Shown: positions 25,229 through 38,900 of the stretch, in pieces
Layout of the letters: each line of letters opens with the position of its first letter
Numbering within the stretch: position 1 is the stretch's first letter
Assembly (NCBI GenBank): GCA_017979445.1
Contig: CM030717.1
Span: 17,657,288 to 17,721,287, forward strand
Length of the DNA stretch: 64,000 nt
Direction: 5' to 3'
Source of the DNA: Akebia trifoliata
Lineage: Eukaryota; Streptophyta; Magnoliopsida; Ranunculales; Lardizabalaceae
The notes under the pieces: generated by a model
What the model was told of the DNA's origin: nothing
What the model saw: the letters and a program-made list of their open reading frames with translations, nothing else
Databases searched by the model: none
Program-made: the position numbers and the translations under genes

Positions 25229-26801
25229 TATAGACACCCAAATTTGACCGGGCCCTTGATGCAAAATACCCTAAAATTTATAAAAATTAGAACAGACTTC
25301 GAGGCCCAAACCTTCAAAAATCTAATATTTGTTATCTTTTTTTCAATAAAGGGTCTAAGGCCCTCCTCACGTGGCCCATGGACTGAAGACTCCTCTACAC
25401 TTCTCAACCCAACCCAACCCAACCTTAACCCAATTCAACTCAACCCATTACTATACCCAAGCCCAACCTACCACCGAAGTCCATTGACTTCTCAACCCAT
25501 TACCATACCTATTCAATCCACTACCCAATCATTTTACCCAAGCCTAATTTTTAACCCAACCCAAATATCATAACCAATTATACAAAATCATCAAGGTGGG
25601 ACACATGTTACCACCTCAATTCACCTCCCTTATCTAATTATCTACCCCTATCACCTTTCTTTAAAAAATCATCTACCCACATCTCAACCCATACCCTTCT
25701 CTAACCTACCTTCATCATTCCTCACAAACCCATCTTCACAAATCAAACTCACATCCTTCATCTCCAATCAAACACTCATTCTCTCAATCAAATCATCTAA
25801 ATACTCTATCTCCACTATTTTTTGACACATGTCACCCACTCCATTCAACCTACCTAACACTCAATCAACAAACCACCCTTTTATACTTTCATTCTTTTAA
25901 ATCAACCACCACTCACTTCACCTCACCTCACCTAACACTCAACCCAAATGGGTTGAAGGATCTAAGTCATTTGGGTTATAAATGATCTATTTAAACCACC
26001 TTACACAAATGCCCTTCCACCACCCTTAATTCACACACACCCCCTCTCACAAACCTCAAATTATTCTACTCATTTTTATTAATTCATCCAATTCTACCTT
26101 TAAAAATACTCTCAAAATCCTATAAAATCCCCCAATTCTCAACACAATACCCCCCTCATGCTTGAACTCCCAAGACTTAAAAATCACTCCCTCTCAAACT
26201 ATAACTATCTCTACTTTTAATTCACTACTCACTTTCAACTCTCAACTCTCTATCAAGTAAATCAAGAAAAATCAATGAAGTACATCTTTTGAAGGTAAAA
26301 AAAGATCAAAATGAGTTTGGACAAAAGAGAAAAACTCTCCTTCTCCCCTTCAACTTTTCCTTTTCTACTTCTCTCATTTCTTTATACTTAAGCACACATC
26401 ACAAATGATTTGAGCCATAGAAGGGCCCATTTCTCAATAAGGAGTCCCTCAACGGTTTAAACCAACATTAAAGTTTCTCGTACTCGAGGGCACATATCGG
26501 ATCTTTTCAACTTTTCTTTTTTATTTTATTTTCAAAATGATCGAATCTAAGATTACCACCAATAATAGAGGGAGTAGGGTGCTTAACACCTTCCTTACTC
26601 CCTAATATGGACGTCCTTATCTAGATCTAGGGTTAGACCAATAAGCTCTATCCATATGAGAGTCATTAAATGTTAGAATAATATATTTTTCAAAAAAATA
26701 CAATTCGAGTGACCATTTACACCTTTTTCCAAAAAAGAATGGTGGTGACTCCAAATCCTAAAGTGGGAGAGATATTCGAAAACGAAAATATCGTGTCCAC
26801 A
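25229..26801 (+). mobile_element. Solo-like Gypsy LTR, plus orientation
   Basis: It begins TATAGACACCCAAATTTGAC (probably a decayed TGTAGACACCC start) and ends ATCGTGTCCACA. It carries the same landmarks as 6584-8899 in the same order: a C-rich first half, a TATA box (TATAAAA, 26121-26127), GGGTGCTTAACACCTTCC near 26578, and GGTGGTGACTCCAAAT near 26740. There is no interior coding region. Its 3' end abuts an inverted LTR. Confidence 0.65.
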
Positions 26802-28565
26802 GGGTCCATTTAGAAAATAGGGAAGGTGTTAGGCACCCCTCCTTCTCAACCTTAGGTGAAAACCTTGAAATGTGGCTATTTAAAAAAAATAAAATAAAAG
26901 AAATAAAAAAATTTGACTTTATAACATCGAGTGTGAGGGAATTCAAACTTGGCCTAGATTATGGTGATTTCCTTATTGGGAAAGGAATCATATTCATGTA
27001 TTGCCTCAGAATTACACAAATTTTAAAATATAGGCTTGATAGTTATGGTTCCATTCTTATGGAAAGAAGGGCCCAAATACTTTTAGCCTTGAAAATCATT
27101 TGTGGGGTGAGTGCAAATGTGTGTAACAGTAAAGAAACTAATGTTTTCTTTTTTAGAGAGACTTTAACCCCTATTTTTTCGACTGAGCCGAAGTCCAATC
27201 TATCGGGTGTAGGTAAGGGTGTTCAATACATCTTATGAGTGTTTTACCCCAAAAATAAAGACATGGAAAGTAGAAGAGGAAAGATGGAGGGAGGATATAG
27301 GAGAATTATTAAGCTATTTTGTCCTCACCTTACCTTATTCTTGAAGTTTTCTCTACTTGATATTTAAAAATGGCTTTTTGGTCTTGAATTTGATTTTATA
27401 TAAGAGTTGAGGCTATTTTTAGTGTAGAGATTGATGTTAAGTGGAGGGCAATGATTTAAATTTAGAGACAGGTATGAGAGTAAGTTATAGTGAAAGATTC
27501 TTGAGAGAGTTTGAGAGGTTTCAGGAAGAGAATTCAAGCATGAGAGGGAGGGTTTTTATAGAGGCCTGGGGCATCTTTTAGGATTAAAAGGGTCTAAGAT
27601 GAAAAGTAAGGGGAAATGACATGGGATTTTATGATAGAATGTTTAGAATTTTATATTAGAAGAGGGTAAAAGTGGGAAAAGACAAAATGGATCTTTTTGA
27701 CCCATACCCAATTGTTGGACCCATATGGGTTGGGTTTTACAATCCATACCTAGGCAAAGTGTAGATTAAGTGAGATAGTTGATTGAATGAATGGTTAAGG
27801 TATAGTGGTTAAGTAGTTGGTTTTGAGAGAGAGGAATATATGGTGATACATGACAAGAACGAAAGTGTGGGTTAGGTGAGTTGATTAAGAGAATGGAGAG
27901 TGGTGTAGCATGGGGATAATTTGTGATGGGATTTTGGATAAGATGGTTATGTTAAGTTTATAACATGTGGTGTAGTGAGGGGAGTGGTGTGTGTAGCTTT
28001 TTAAGGTGATGATTAGGTTGCGTTTATTGATTTGGGAGGTTGAATGTGGTGGTGACATATATCCATTTTGTGAGAATGGACTTTTATGACTTCTTGGATC
28101 TTGACGCGAGTCAATGGGCATTGAATCTAATTTTAAGATGGTGTTGGAATTTGGACTTAGGTTGGGTTTGAGGAGAGGTTAAGTGTGGTCAATGAATAAA
28201 TTGGTTTAGTTTTAAAACGGGTTGGATTTGGCCTTTGTAGGTTGGGCTTAGAAGTTGTCTACGACTTAGGTTGAGAAATGGCTAAGGATTAGGGTTAGGC
28301 TTAGGTTAGGAATTGATTTAAGATAGGATTTGAAAAAAGTTTGGGGTTTAGAAGTAGTGGATTCGGAAATGAATGCAATGAAGGTAGATGCCATGGTACA
28401 ATGGAAAATTAAAATGAAAGGCATTTAAAAGTCCTTGGGCCATCTTAAAAGAAAAAAATGTGTGAATTTTGAAAATTCAGGCCCTTTTGACAAATTTTGG
28501 CTCAAGAAATGAACTTTCATGGACCTTTTCTGAGTGGGGCCCATTCAAGTTGGAGTGTTTAAAAA
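26802..28565 (-). mobile_element. Gypsy LTR in inverse orientation, truncated at its 3' end
   Basis: Read on the minus strand it starts near 28565 with AAACACTCCAACTTGAATGG, comparable to the TGTAGACACCCCAATTTAAATAGG start at 6584. It has a TATAAAAA box at 27553-27560 and a GGGTGCCTAACACCTTCCC block near 26840. It then stops at 26802, before the terminal GGTGGCGACTCC-to-CA segment. Open frames inside it (26870-27238, 27885-28121) show no domain. Confidence 0.6.
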
Positions 28566-29063
28566 ATACATGATTTATATCAAAACTTGAAAAAATAATA
28601 TATAATATCTATTAACTTAAAAATGTACGAAAACCTTTAACCATTTATAATATGAGTAGAACCTATCGGTCCTAATTCCTATTTGGTTTAGTTCTTATTA
28701 GACTCGAGTCTGGTTGGGTGTTGAAAATAAGGATCTAAAATCGTGGTTTTTGGTTTCGTTCCAATTAAATGGGTACCCGTTGACATCACTAATTTTGGGT
28801 ACCTTACAAATTGAACCATTAACAACCTTAATTGTATTATATTGGAATGGTAATATAACAATATAAAGATTTATTTATTTATGTTTGTTTTTGGAAATAG
28901 AGGTGTTTGAACTTTTTTGACCACACAACTAATCCTCAGGGCACGTGCAATCCCTCCCCCCCTCCCCCCCTCCCCCATCCCCCACACACACTAGATAATT
29001 TTTAAGAAAATGCCTCAGATGACTAACAAGGGAGCTTGATAATTATTAGAGTCGTGATAATCT
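28566..29063. other. Intergenic stretch with a C-rich tract
   Basis: No gene was seen. A pyrimidine tract of C6-7 runs separated by single T (about 28951-28983), followed by (CA)n, stands out. Confidence 0.5.
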
Positions 29064-29175
29064 GACGCCCCTATCACAAAATCATAGATCATTTGCCTCG
29101 GGATACACATGAAAAGATTTATAATTCTACATATCATGAGGCCAATGATCTACGATTTTGTGATGGGGGCGGACG
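29064..29175. repeat. 112-bp imperfect palindrome
   Basis: The left arm GACGCCCCTATCACAAAATC continues with ATAGATCATTTGCCTC. The right arm, read in reverse, gives GTCCGCCCCCATCACAAAATC and GTAGATCATTGGCCTC. The arms are about 45 bp with few mismatches around a short AT loop. This is a foldback element upstream of the TOL gene. Confidence 0.75.
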
Positions 29176-29470
29176 TTGTCTGAAGGGGTGTCAAAAAATA
29201 TTGTTCTTATTATTATTATTTAATTTTATGGCTGGAATTATTTTGAGGAAAATAGGATCTTTAGGTATAGATGGTCTGAAATTTGTTAAATGGTCCAACC
29301 AAAAATTCTATTGCACGTGTAAGACTAGTGTAATGTGGCGCAAATAACCTAAAAAAAAAAATCATTTTCCATAAATAGTAAGAGAAAAAGTGGAAGGCGA
29401 GAAAACACAACAGACAGGGACAATTAACGAAAATTCCAAAAAATAAGAGAAAAAAAAAAAGAGAAGAAAA

Positions 29471-29630
29471 GATTATTGTTGAAGTGATTTCAGACTGCAT
29501 TTCTTGGCGTGAAAGGTATAAGAACCGTGAATACTTATTCACTCGTATCGCGATGAAAAAGTATCTGATTCCTATCCAATTTCACATCAAGAAGTGCGAT
29601 ATGAGGTTACAGTTCTGAAGTCATTCCGAC
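29471..29630. mobile_element. Diverged copy of the Mutator-like MITE found at 50915
   Basis: The inverted ends GATTATTGTTGAAGTGATTT and (reverse) GTCGGAATGACTTCAGAACT match the ends of 50915-51094. Internal words ATTCACTCGTATCGCGATGAAAA and CACATCAAGAAGTGCGATATGAGG are shared. No target duplication remains. It lies about 280 bp upstream of the TOL start codon, so it may sit within the promoter region. Confidence 0.65.
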
Positions 29631-29872
29631 TAATAATAATAAAAATAAAATAATAATAATAAAATATAGAGAGTAGAGAAACCTTTTAATAAGCAACTTT
29701 TTAAGGGTTATTATTATTTCTTCCTTCCTTCTTCACTTTTTTATTTTTTGGTCCCTCTCCATCTCTTCAGACACAAATTACTGATTTTTTCTTCATCTAG
29801 ACCAGTTGTTAAAACTTCTTTTCTCTTGTTCTACTCAACCTCTACAAAAATCCCCGTTTTTTATTTTTATTT

Positions 29873-29911
29873 TTTATATATATATATTTTTTCTTAGGGA
29901 GAGAGAGTGAG
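29873..29911 (+). promoter_or_regulatory. TA-rich and GA-rich leader directly upstream of the TOL start codon
   Basis: A T/TA-rich run (29873-29889) is followed by a purine-rich GGGAGAGAGAGTGAG (29898-29911) that touches the ATG. The purine tract resembles plant GAGA-type 5' leader motifs. The transcription start was not determined. Confidence 0.35.
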
Positions 29912-32900
29912 ATGTCTTCTTCAGCTACGGTTAGAGTCGAGAAGGCGACGAGTGAGCTTTTGATCGGTCCTGATTGGACTATGAACATCGATATATGTGA
30001 TTCCATCAATTCTCATCATTGGTAACCCAAATCTCAGAATATGTTAAAAACTTTTGATGTCTGTGGAATTCTTGTTTGAGATTCTAATTCATGGAATCTT
30101 TTCTAGGGTTTCTGTTCTTTTTCTCGAAATTCCATTGACTATATTGTAGAAAATGAAATTAAAAGCCATGTTCATGTTTAAAAGAGATTCTTTCAATCCT
30201 AAAAAAGTTATGGTTCATGTGGAAATTACTTGGATCAGAGGTGTATTTTATTTTTGACTTTTGATTTTGGATTTTTTTTTGTTTTGTTTTAGTGGATATT
30301 AATAAGAAGGGTATAATTTGCATGCTCCATAGAATTTGGTTCATTCATTGATTTAAAAAATAATTAAGTTTGCTGTTATTTGTTGGAAATTGGGTTTTTT
30401 TCTAAAATGTTTTTTGTTGTTGTTAAAGAATGAATTTTTAAAGGTATTGGTTGAATTTGATCAGGCAAGCGAAAGATGTGGTCAAAGCTGTGAAGAAACG
30501 CTTGCAAAATAAGAACCCAAATGTTCAATTTCTTGCTTTGACGGTATGTATGGTTGATGCCTTTTCGTACTAACCACATACATATTTTTGTTCGTTCGTG
30601 CTATGTGCAAGAGTGCAAGAAATTATAGGTAGATGAACAGGTCTGTTTCGCATTGTGATGTTGTCAGCATACTTGATTTGCAATTGTGCCCCATACTTAG
30701 AATATTTGTTTGATTGGTTGGGAAATTTGGATTGCCATTTACCGCATATTATTTGGCTTTATAGTTCTGGATAATTTCTATTTTTGCAGCTTTTGGAAAC
30801 AATGATAAAGAACTGTGGTGATTACGTACACTTACAGATTGCCGAAAAGAATATTCTCAACGAGATGATCAAAATTGTAAGGAAGAAGGTAAGTTTTGTC
30901 AAAGATTTTTACCCTAAATATATGTTGGTTTCTATAATTTTTTTTTTTTTTTTGATCGATAGAGATAATTTTATTGAGAGAAAATAAAGCAAGGGGGTCG
31001 AGAAGACCCTCCCAGTACAAAGAGATAAAGGGAAACAAAGTGAGCGAGATACAAACAAAGATACAAAGACACAGACCAACAGTTACTCTCGCGCCAAAGA
31101 ACACATCCTATCCCATCTCACGATCAAATCTTCAAAGAAACTCCCATTGAATTCCTTGTAAAGTTTACTCCAGGAGAACATAAACTCCAAGATAGAAAGA
31201 ACTAAACTTTCCAACGTGGAACTTTTCCCTTCAAAAATACACCGGTTGCGTTCTTTCCAATGCCCCAGCAGATTGTGGATGGAGCCAAGAACCAAAGAAT
31301 CCGCTTAGATAACGAGAAAGAACTTTCCCATGACAACCAAGCTTCCAAGGTCGACTTAACTGATCGAGGAAAACAACCTACTACGCCAAATAACGACATA
31401 AAATGTGACCAAACATGATAAGCCACCCGGCAATGAATGAAAAGATGATCCACTGTTTCCGCCTGAGAACTGTATAAACAACACTGATTCGGAGAAATAA
31501 AGCCTCTTTTGATTAACTGATCCAACGTAGCGAGTCTCCCTAGAGCCGCCAACCAAAGGAAACAAGATATCTTAGGGGGTAACTTACCACCCCAGACCAC
31601 TAAATGAGGAAAGTTTGTTGCGCTCCTTGGGGCAATACCGCCGTACAGAGATTTAACCGTAAACCTTCCTTCCCTAGTTCCTTCCCACAATCGCTTGTCT
31701 TCCGCTGAGTTGTGCCTATAACTACTCTCCACCACACCAATTAGCCTTCCTAACATATCTACCTCCCAATCATTAAAAGTTCTTCTAAACCCAAAATCCT
31801 AATTTGTCATACCGTTCTCAAAAGTCTTGTAATCCGAGATTACTTGATTCTTTCTCAAAGACAACTCAAATAGATCCGGGAACAACTCCCTAAGGGGACC
31901 ATTCCTACACCACCAATCCTCCCAGAATCTCACCTTATTCCCATTCCCAACCTTAAACTTCACTCTTTTGGTTTCTATAATTTTACAGTATATATTTTTT
32001 TTATTTAAGGTAACAGTATATTTTTATTATACGGTTCATTCCTCACTTGGTTTAATTTTTTGCTCTCTTTTGTTCCGATTGAGATCCATTTCACATTATA
32101 ACGATTTATAGTGGTATGTTTCTGAGTAGCAAAGTTTGGTTGATAATCTCCAATAACAGGTGGTTAACTTATTTATTGGGTAATTTTATCTTTAGTGGTG
32201 TAATAAGGCTTTAAAGAAACTGTTTTTTTGTGTGTGTGTGTGTGTGTGTGTACAAATCTATTCCAATCAACTTATATTAATTTTATACCTTATGACGTAT
32301 ATGCTCTTATATTCCTCCAGATGTTCTCCTTATTTCCTAACCCCCCTCATATCTACTAGAGTCATTGTATGACTGTGCATCATGGTTTCTTAACATTCTG
32401 CTTCATTAAGTATGGATGATCTTATTACTCTCACGTACAACTTTTCTTAGTTTTATCTTTGTGCACATCATTCATGTAACACTTCAGAAGCACATCTCTA
32501 ATTCGGCTAGTCAACTCTAATTTATATCCAATATCATCTTTCAATCTCTCTCTTTATGGAAAGGGATAATTATAGAAAAAATAGATATTCAAGAAACCTT
32601 GAGCGGAGGTCTATCTTCATGGTAGCATGATTTAAGGATAAGACACGTATGATGCCTCTTAACAGAATAAATTGTTCACTACTAATACATATGTTTAAGT
32701 AAAGAGGAATACTGATGTCGTTATGAATGATAGAAAGAACCTATCCCATTGTCTCTTGTTGCTCTTGTGCTGCACATCTAGTAAGGTTAGGAATTATGAC
32801 CATTCAATTGGTGGGTCCCGTCAAGGAGATCTTGTAAATTGATTTTTGACATTGTAAGTTATATTTAATCATATATTGTTTTCTGAAGCATTCACTTCAT

Positions 32901-35900
32901 TGTTTTTTTTCTTTCTGACCACCTAAAAGATGAATGATGGGATGGTTGGGATACATTAAATGGCGGGTTCTGGATCTGTTGATGCTTGGTGTTAGGACAT
33001 CCATAGTACTAGGAGGGGATGAATTTCTACCATATAATATTAATAGGGATTTGTTAACATGTGCCCTAAGGGCACACATTACAATGCATTAAATACACCT
33101 TGGAAATAAGTTTTTGTACAAAAAATGCCCTCACAAATTCTTTACGTACCAAAAATGCCCTCAAATACTTATTTCCATCGTGTACTTAATGCATCTTAAT
33201 GTGCGCCCTTTGGGCACGTGTTAACAAGAGGTTTCTTTCTTTATCATCCCTGATAAAGGGAATTAGGTTACTTGAGTCACATGCAACTCTTTTTGTGTAC
33301 ATATAACCTCAGATTTGCGTTTCTAGAACACTTACTTTGAGATTTGAATCATACAATTCAAATTAAATCTGTGACTTAAATAATTTGAACCTTAGCCAGA
33401 ATCCCTTAAAATGAAGTTCCTACATCTTTTTTAATTTGTGAATCTCTCTGTTTATTAAGGTTCATTTGAATATTAGGTACATTGGACAAATTTTCATGTG
33501 AAAACAGAGGCTTCTGATTTTGTGTTTTTGGTTTTTATTGGACATTACATACAGCAAGAAAGTCTGTGAATTTGTATTATTAATTAAACAGGTTTTAACT
33601 ATTTTTTTCTACCGAGTTTTTACATAGATAAATGGTAAATGGTCATTTTAGTGTAGGTTTTCCGTCAACTGTGGATCATTTTTTTAATCTATGGTAAAAG
33701 TTTAACAATTTAAAAAAAAAAAACAAATAGAGCCCCTAACAATGAACTCCTAAGAGGTTATATTTAGGGATATGAAATCAAGCAAGCATTCTATGGATAA
33801 GGGGGTGACCTCTAATATATCCAATTTGATTTTAACAACATTGCCTCAGACTATTATCAAATACAAGCCCAGTACTCATGCTAGCTTTTTTTTATGTTGC
33901 ATTTCAGAAAATATGGACATACTTTCTATACTTAATAATGGGTTGTTCTTTTCCTTAAATATCTCTATGCGGTGGTTAGTTTAATTAGAGAGCTGCTATT
34001 GGCACCCCAACTTTTACTTATTCCACCCCAATTTCTTAAATTATTTGTCACACCCCAATTAAAGATTAAAACACACTATTCAAACTTTACAAAGGTTTGG
34101 CCCAAATTATTATCTCAATTTTAAAAATAAATAAATTATAACACTAATTCAAACAATTTCAGTAGTAAACCACTGATGATTAGGCTCATATAAAATCCTA
34201 AACCCAAATTTGGGGTGTAATAACCTAAATTTGGGGGGCCAATAGAAGATCTCTTTAAGCTTGTTATTTGTACTCCCCTATTTGCCATGTATATTTTTTA
34301 CTGCATGTCCTTATTCCAAATGTTTCCTTGAGTAGGTTGTTAAAAAGGTTTTCGTATGGGTTTCTACAGACAGATATGCGTGTAAGAGAGAAAATTTTGG
34401 TACTACTGGACTCTTGGCAAGAAGCATTTGGTGGGCCTGGAGGAAAACATCCTCAGTACTACTGGGCTTACGAAGAATTAAGAGTAAGCATCTGTTGATA
34501 AGAATTAATATATTCCATTTTACCTCTATTTATTAATATAGAATAATCTGCCTCCTTTCCCTGATGTTTCTGAGGGAGCCCAACTTTTGGTGGGTCCTAC
34601 CCCTATATGTTTGCACTCTAACACTACATATAGGGAGGATTGTTTTCGTCATCTTGTTCTCCATGTCGCATCATCAGCTAAGAAACTCATTCAAATCTAT
34701 CATGCATGGAAAGATAATTAAATAACAATTCCAGTAAGAAAACCTTTTTGATACATGGGTTTTTGTAATAATGACAGCGTTCTGGAGTAGAATTCCCCCA
34801 GCGTTCACTTGATGCAGCTCCAATATTTACACCACCTGTTACACATCCAACGCTTAGTCATTCTCAAGCTGGGTATGGAATGCCCAGCAATACTTCAACA
34901 AGGCTTGATGAAGCAATGGCATCTGAAATGGAAAATTTAAGGTGAGGTTTTCAATCTGTTTGTTAGGCTCTTCTTGTTGTCATGAATTCACATTTCTCAT
35001 TTTAGTGATCTTGTAGTTAATTGTCTTTCCTTACCTTTTCAGTTTATCTAACTTGGAGTCCATGCGGAGTGTTATGGAGCTCTTAGCTGACATGCTACAA
35101 GCTGTGAACCCAAATGATCGTAAGGTATATGTGGTTACTTTAATACCTGAATTTTATAGGTATATGGGCTTAGACCCATAGCTCAGTTGGTTTGACATAC
35201 TGCAAAACAACTTAGAGGCTGTGAGTTCAAGTCCAGCTTACCCATAAAAAAATGTTATTTTAATTACCATGATTTTACTCATAAAAAATAAAAAAATAAA
35301 AAAAAACTATATGCAAAATTTCCAAACATGTGGGTGGCATCACATCCAGGGGCACTATTCACCATTCAATGAATCTGAAATATGGGTGCAACATTGGGCG
35401 GTTGGAAAAACCCAAGCCAGATTAACCTGACCCAATGTTATCAAATAGCTTATGATGCCATATGCGAGCAACATATGCTATGTGCATATGTGCTAGCATA
35501 TTGCACAAACTAATTAAAACAAACCTAGAACAATACATTTGGATAGCTTTCATTTTCAAAATTGAACAAAACTTAATTACGTCTAGTCATTTAGTGACAA
35601 GATTAAAAGAAGTCAATGAGCCAACTAGTCAATAATGTATAAACTATTTTATGATACAAATGTGGCTCTATTTTAATTATCAAGTTCTAGTTTTGGATAC
35701 TTAAAATGGACTCCATTTTAATAGTTAAAATTATTGGATACCATGATCCTATATTAGAATGGATAAACTCAATATTTTGAAAAATAATAGTAAAAAATAA
35801 GATTTAAAGAGAGTATATGTGAGTGAAAGAGTAAAAGCAATAGCTTAGAATGATGCAAGAATATGGGGTGAGAGAATAGGGTATTTGTAGGAGAAGATAG

Positions 35901-38900
35901 ATTAAAAAAAGTTAACTTTAGTGGTCCAATAGTCAATTTTTTTTACCACTGGAGTAATATGCCATCAAATACTTGTGTATGCAATGGCATAATTATCCAA
36001 AATCACTAAATTGCATATGCCATGATGGCATATGTGATTTACTGATAAAAAATAGCATAAGCGATCGCATTTGACAACATTGACCTGACCTGAGCCAAGG
36101 TGCTCAAGCCTACCCAACCTGTCTAATGTACTTAACCCCAATCCAAGTCGGGTTTGGTTAAGTTTACCCGGGCATGATCAGGGTGGTTGTGTATGTGGTA
36201 ATGGTTTGGTTCCCCTATGTAATAAGTTGTCTATGGCTAGTATATGAGAAACAGTGGGTTTACAACTGGAGGTTTAAATGAGTGTCTAATTGCTTGACAG
36301 CACCAATTAGATTCTTTGGCTTTGGGTCTGTAGTTTTCACCTGATTAATAAACAGATTGGGTCTGGATACCCTTGTACACAAGTTTTCTATTCATTTCCT
36401 CCTGTTCCATTTTTTTGTTCTGACTAATAGTTGGGTAGGATCTGGATGACCTGCCCCTCTGACAACTCAGTTAATTCACAACTCATCTTTGTCCTAAGCT
36501 CAGTTTTTTGTCAAGGCTATTATATTTTGAAGTGCAAAGAGTGTTGAGGTCCAAGAACACTGTCTCTAGATATGAAATGCTGCTCTTGTATTTAGTTTGC
36601 AATAACTCAATAACTATGATTTAACTTTATTATATTGCTTGTTCCATCCTGAAGGCAGTTCAAGATGAAGTGGTAGTCGATCTTGTCAGCAGGTGTCGCT
36701 CCAACCAGAAAAAGCTTATGCAGATGCTAACCTCAACTGGGTGAGTTTGCTGCAAATGCTTTATTGTTCTCATCATCATAAATTAGTCGATACCATCTTT
36801 TAATATGTTCATCCAGTTTATAAAATTGCAAAGACTTTGTGCTGGTCTGGTACACAACTTCTCAACAAGTGAAAAACAATTTGTTTCCCAATAGGTAGGA
36901 ACAACCAAGATTTATAATGTTGTATCGATTTGACGGTTTGATTAGTGAAAAAAAATGATACAGTATCAGTTGATACTTTTGATACATACCCGATACATTC
37001 CCAAAACATTTTTTTTTGGAAGGTAATCAGGGGCGTGAGCGGGCCCCCTGCCGCTGAAATTAATGGAAGAACATAGCCAACAGGCTTACAAGCTGCCAAA
37101 AGATGGGAAATAAAGGGCAGCAGAGAAAGGACGATTAGAAGCTAACAGTGATAACAAGCAAACAACAGAGAGAGGGTCTAGTGTCTTTGGTAGAGCTTCC
37201 CTCTATCATCATCCATAATAATGTCATTTAAATCTTGGGGAAAACTTCCTGGGTCTAATAGCGATTCACCTATTGAGGTGGGAAGAGAAGTGAGGAGGTT
37301 GGCAGCTCTATTGGTTTCTCTGAAGGCATGGCTGAACTGAACTGAGCAAGAAGTACATATGGATCTGATTTTAGTAATTACAGCCTCCAATCTCCATGGG
37401 TGCCTGAACTCTCCATTGATGATATCAATAGCCACTTTTGAGTCAGAAACTACTGAGGTTGTTCAATCCAAGGTCAATGGCCAACATCAAGCCTTTTTGG
37501 ATAGCATGCATTTCATGGTAAAGGACAGCTTTGGGCTGAGTGCCCACAATGAGAGCTTTGATAGGTCTACCATTCCAATCGCGGATAATGATGCCTTCCC
37601 TTCCCAAAGTATTTCTTAAGGATCCATCTGTATTGATCTGAAACGTGAGATGAGGAGGAGGATACCATTTGCAATGGATGTTGGCCTTGTGATAGAAGTT
37701 GACTTTCATGCCTCATGCATCAAAGAATACTCTGGAATAATGGGTGTCCTTGACTTTGAGATTAGTTTCATGCAGCTTTGGTTGAATGTCACTCTTGTTA
37801 ATTGATTGTTCTTGGAATAGGCACCTGCAACGTTCAGTCCATACATGTAGACAAAGGAGAGAGGGCTTTTACATCAACAGTTCTCTGCTTCGCAAGTCTT
37901 TTCCTGATTCCAATCACCTTTATTTTTAATAAAAAAAGATTTGGCAAGAATCTTCTTCCATATGGTTCTAGCAAAGGGGCATTCCATGATTGGTGTTCCG
38001 TAGACTCCCTGTTGCTCTTACAGAATGCGCATTGAGAGGATTTTATGATTTTTAGCTTTAAAAGGAAGTCTTGAGTCTACCCATAAGTCATCCAAAGAAT
38101 GTAATTGCTTTATAGGCCAAACGAGTGGAAAACTGACCATCAGCCGTAAGGTTCCAACCGATACCGAAATGTATCGGTCAATACTGAAATGTATCGGGCG
38201 ATACATTCCGCTATTTTAAGCCATGAAACAACCAACCATTTAAATGGTCATAATGGTGTCCATATAATTTTTAATTTATTTTGTTGGCTTTCCGTAGAAG
38301 TAGTCCAGGTCGCCAGCTTTTTAAAAATCAAAATGCAGTGATTTATGTTAAAAGGGTGTTTTTCTTTTCCCCATTCTCTCCTAATATCCAAGAGAGCTGC
38401 TATTGGCACCCCAACTTTTACTTATTACACACCACTTTCTTAAATTATCTCACTCCAATTAAAGACAAAAAAACGCTGTTCAAAAAACATTATAACACTC
38501 ATTCAAACAATTTCACTAGTTTACAAAAAAAAAAAAAAAAAAAAAAAACTAGAGAGAGCATCTATTGGCACCCCAGAATTTACTTATTTTCTTTATTTTT
38601 AATTGTGGTGTAATAATTATGCAGTCAATCAGATTTTGGCCCGGAGTTCTGAATTGTTTTCCTTGCTTTTTTTGCTGACAGAGATGAAGAGCTACTTGTT
38701 CAGGGTCTTTCATTGAATGACACTCTGCAAAGTCTTCTTGTAAAACATGATGCTATAGCATCCGGTTCACCTCTGCCACAACCCGATGTGAGAGACTCCA
38801 TCATCCCCACACCAACTGAATTAAGAGACCCGAGCCCCAGATCAAATGCTACCTCCACTTCTCCCATTGCTGTTGTCACAAGTAGCCAACTTGAAGAGGA

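Noticed and set aside
25136..25573. 145-residue Pro/Asn-rich open frame
   Set aside because: It falls across the start of an LTR, and its composition reflects C-rich LTR sequence (CCCAACC repeats).
35173..35250. Functional tRNA gene
   Set aside because: Box A and B words are present, but a full cloverleaf with matched acceptor stem is not evident, and an A-rich tail follows, as in SINEs.
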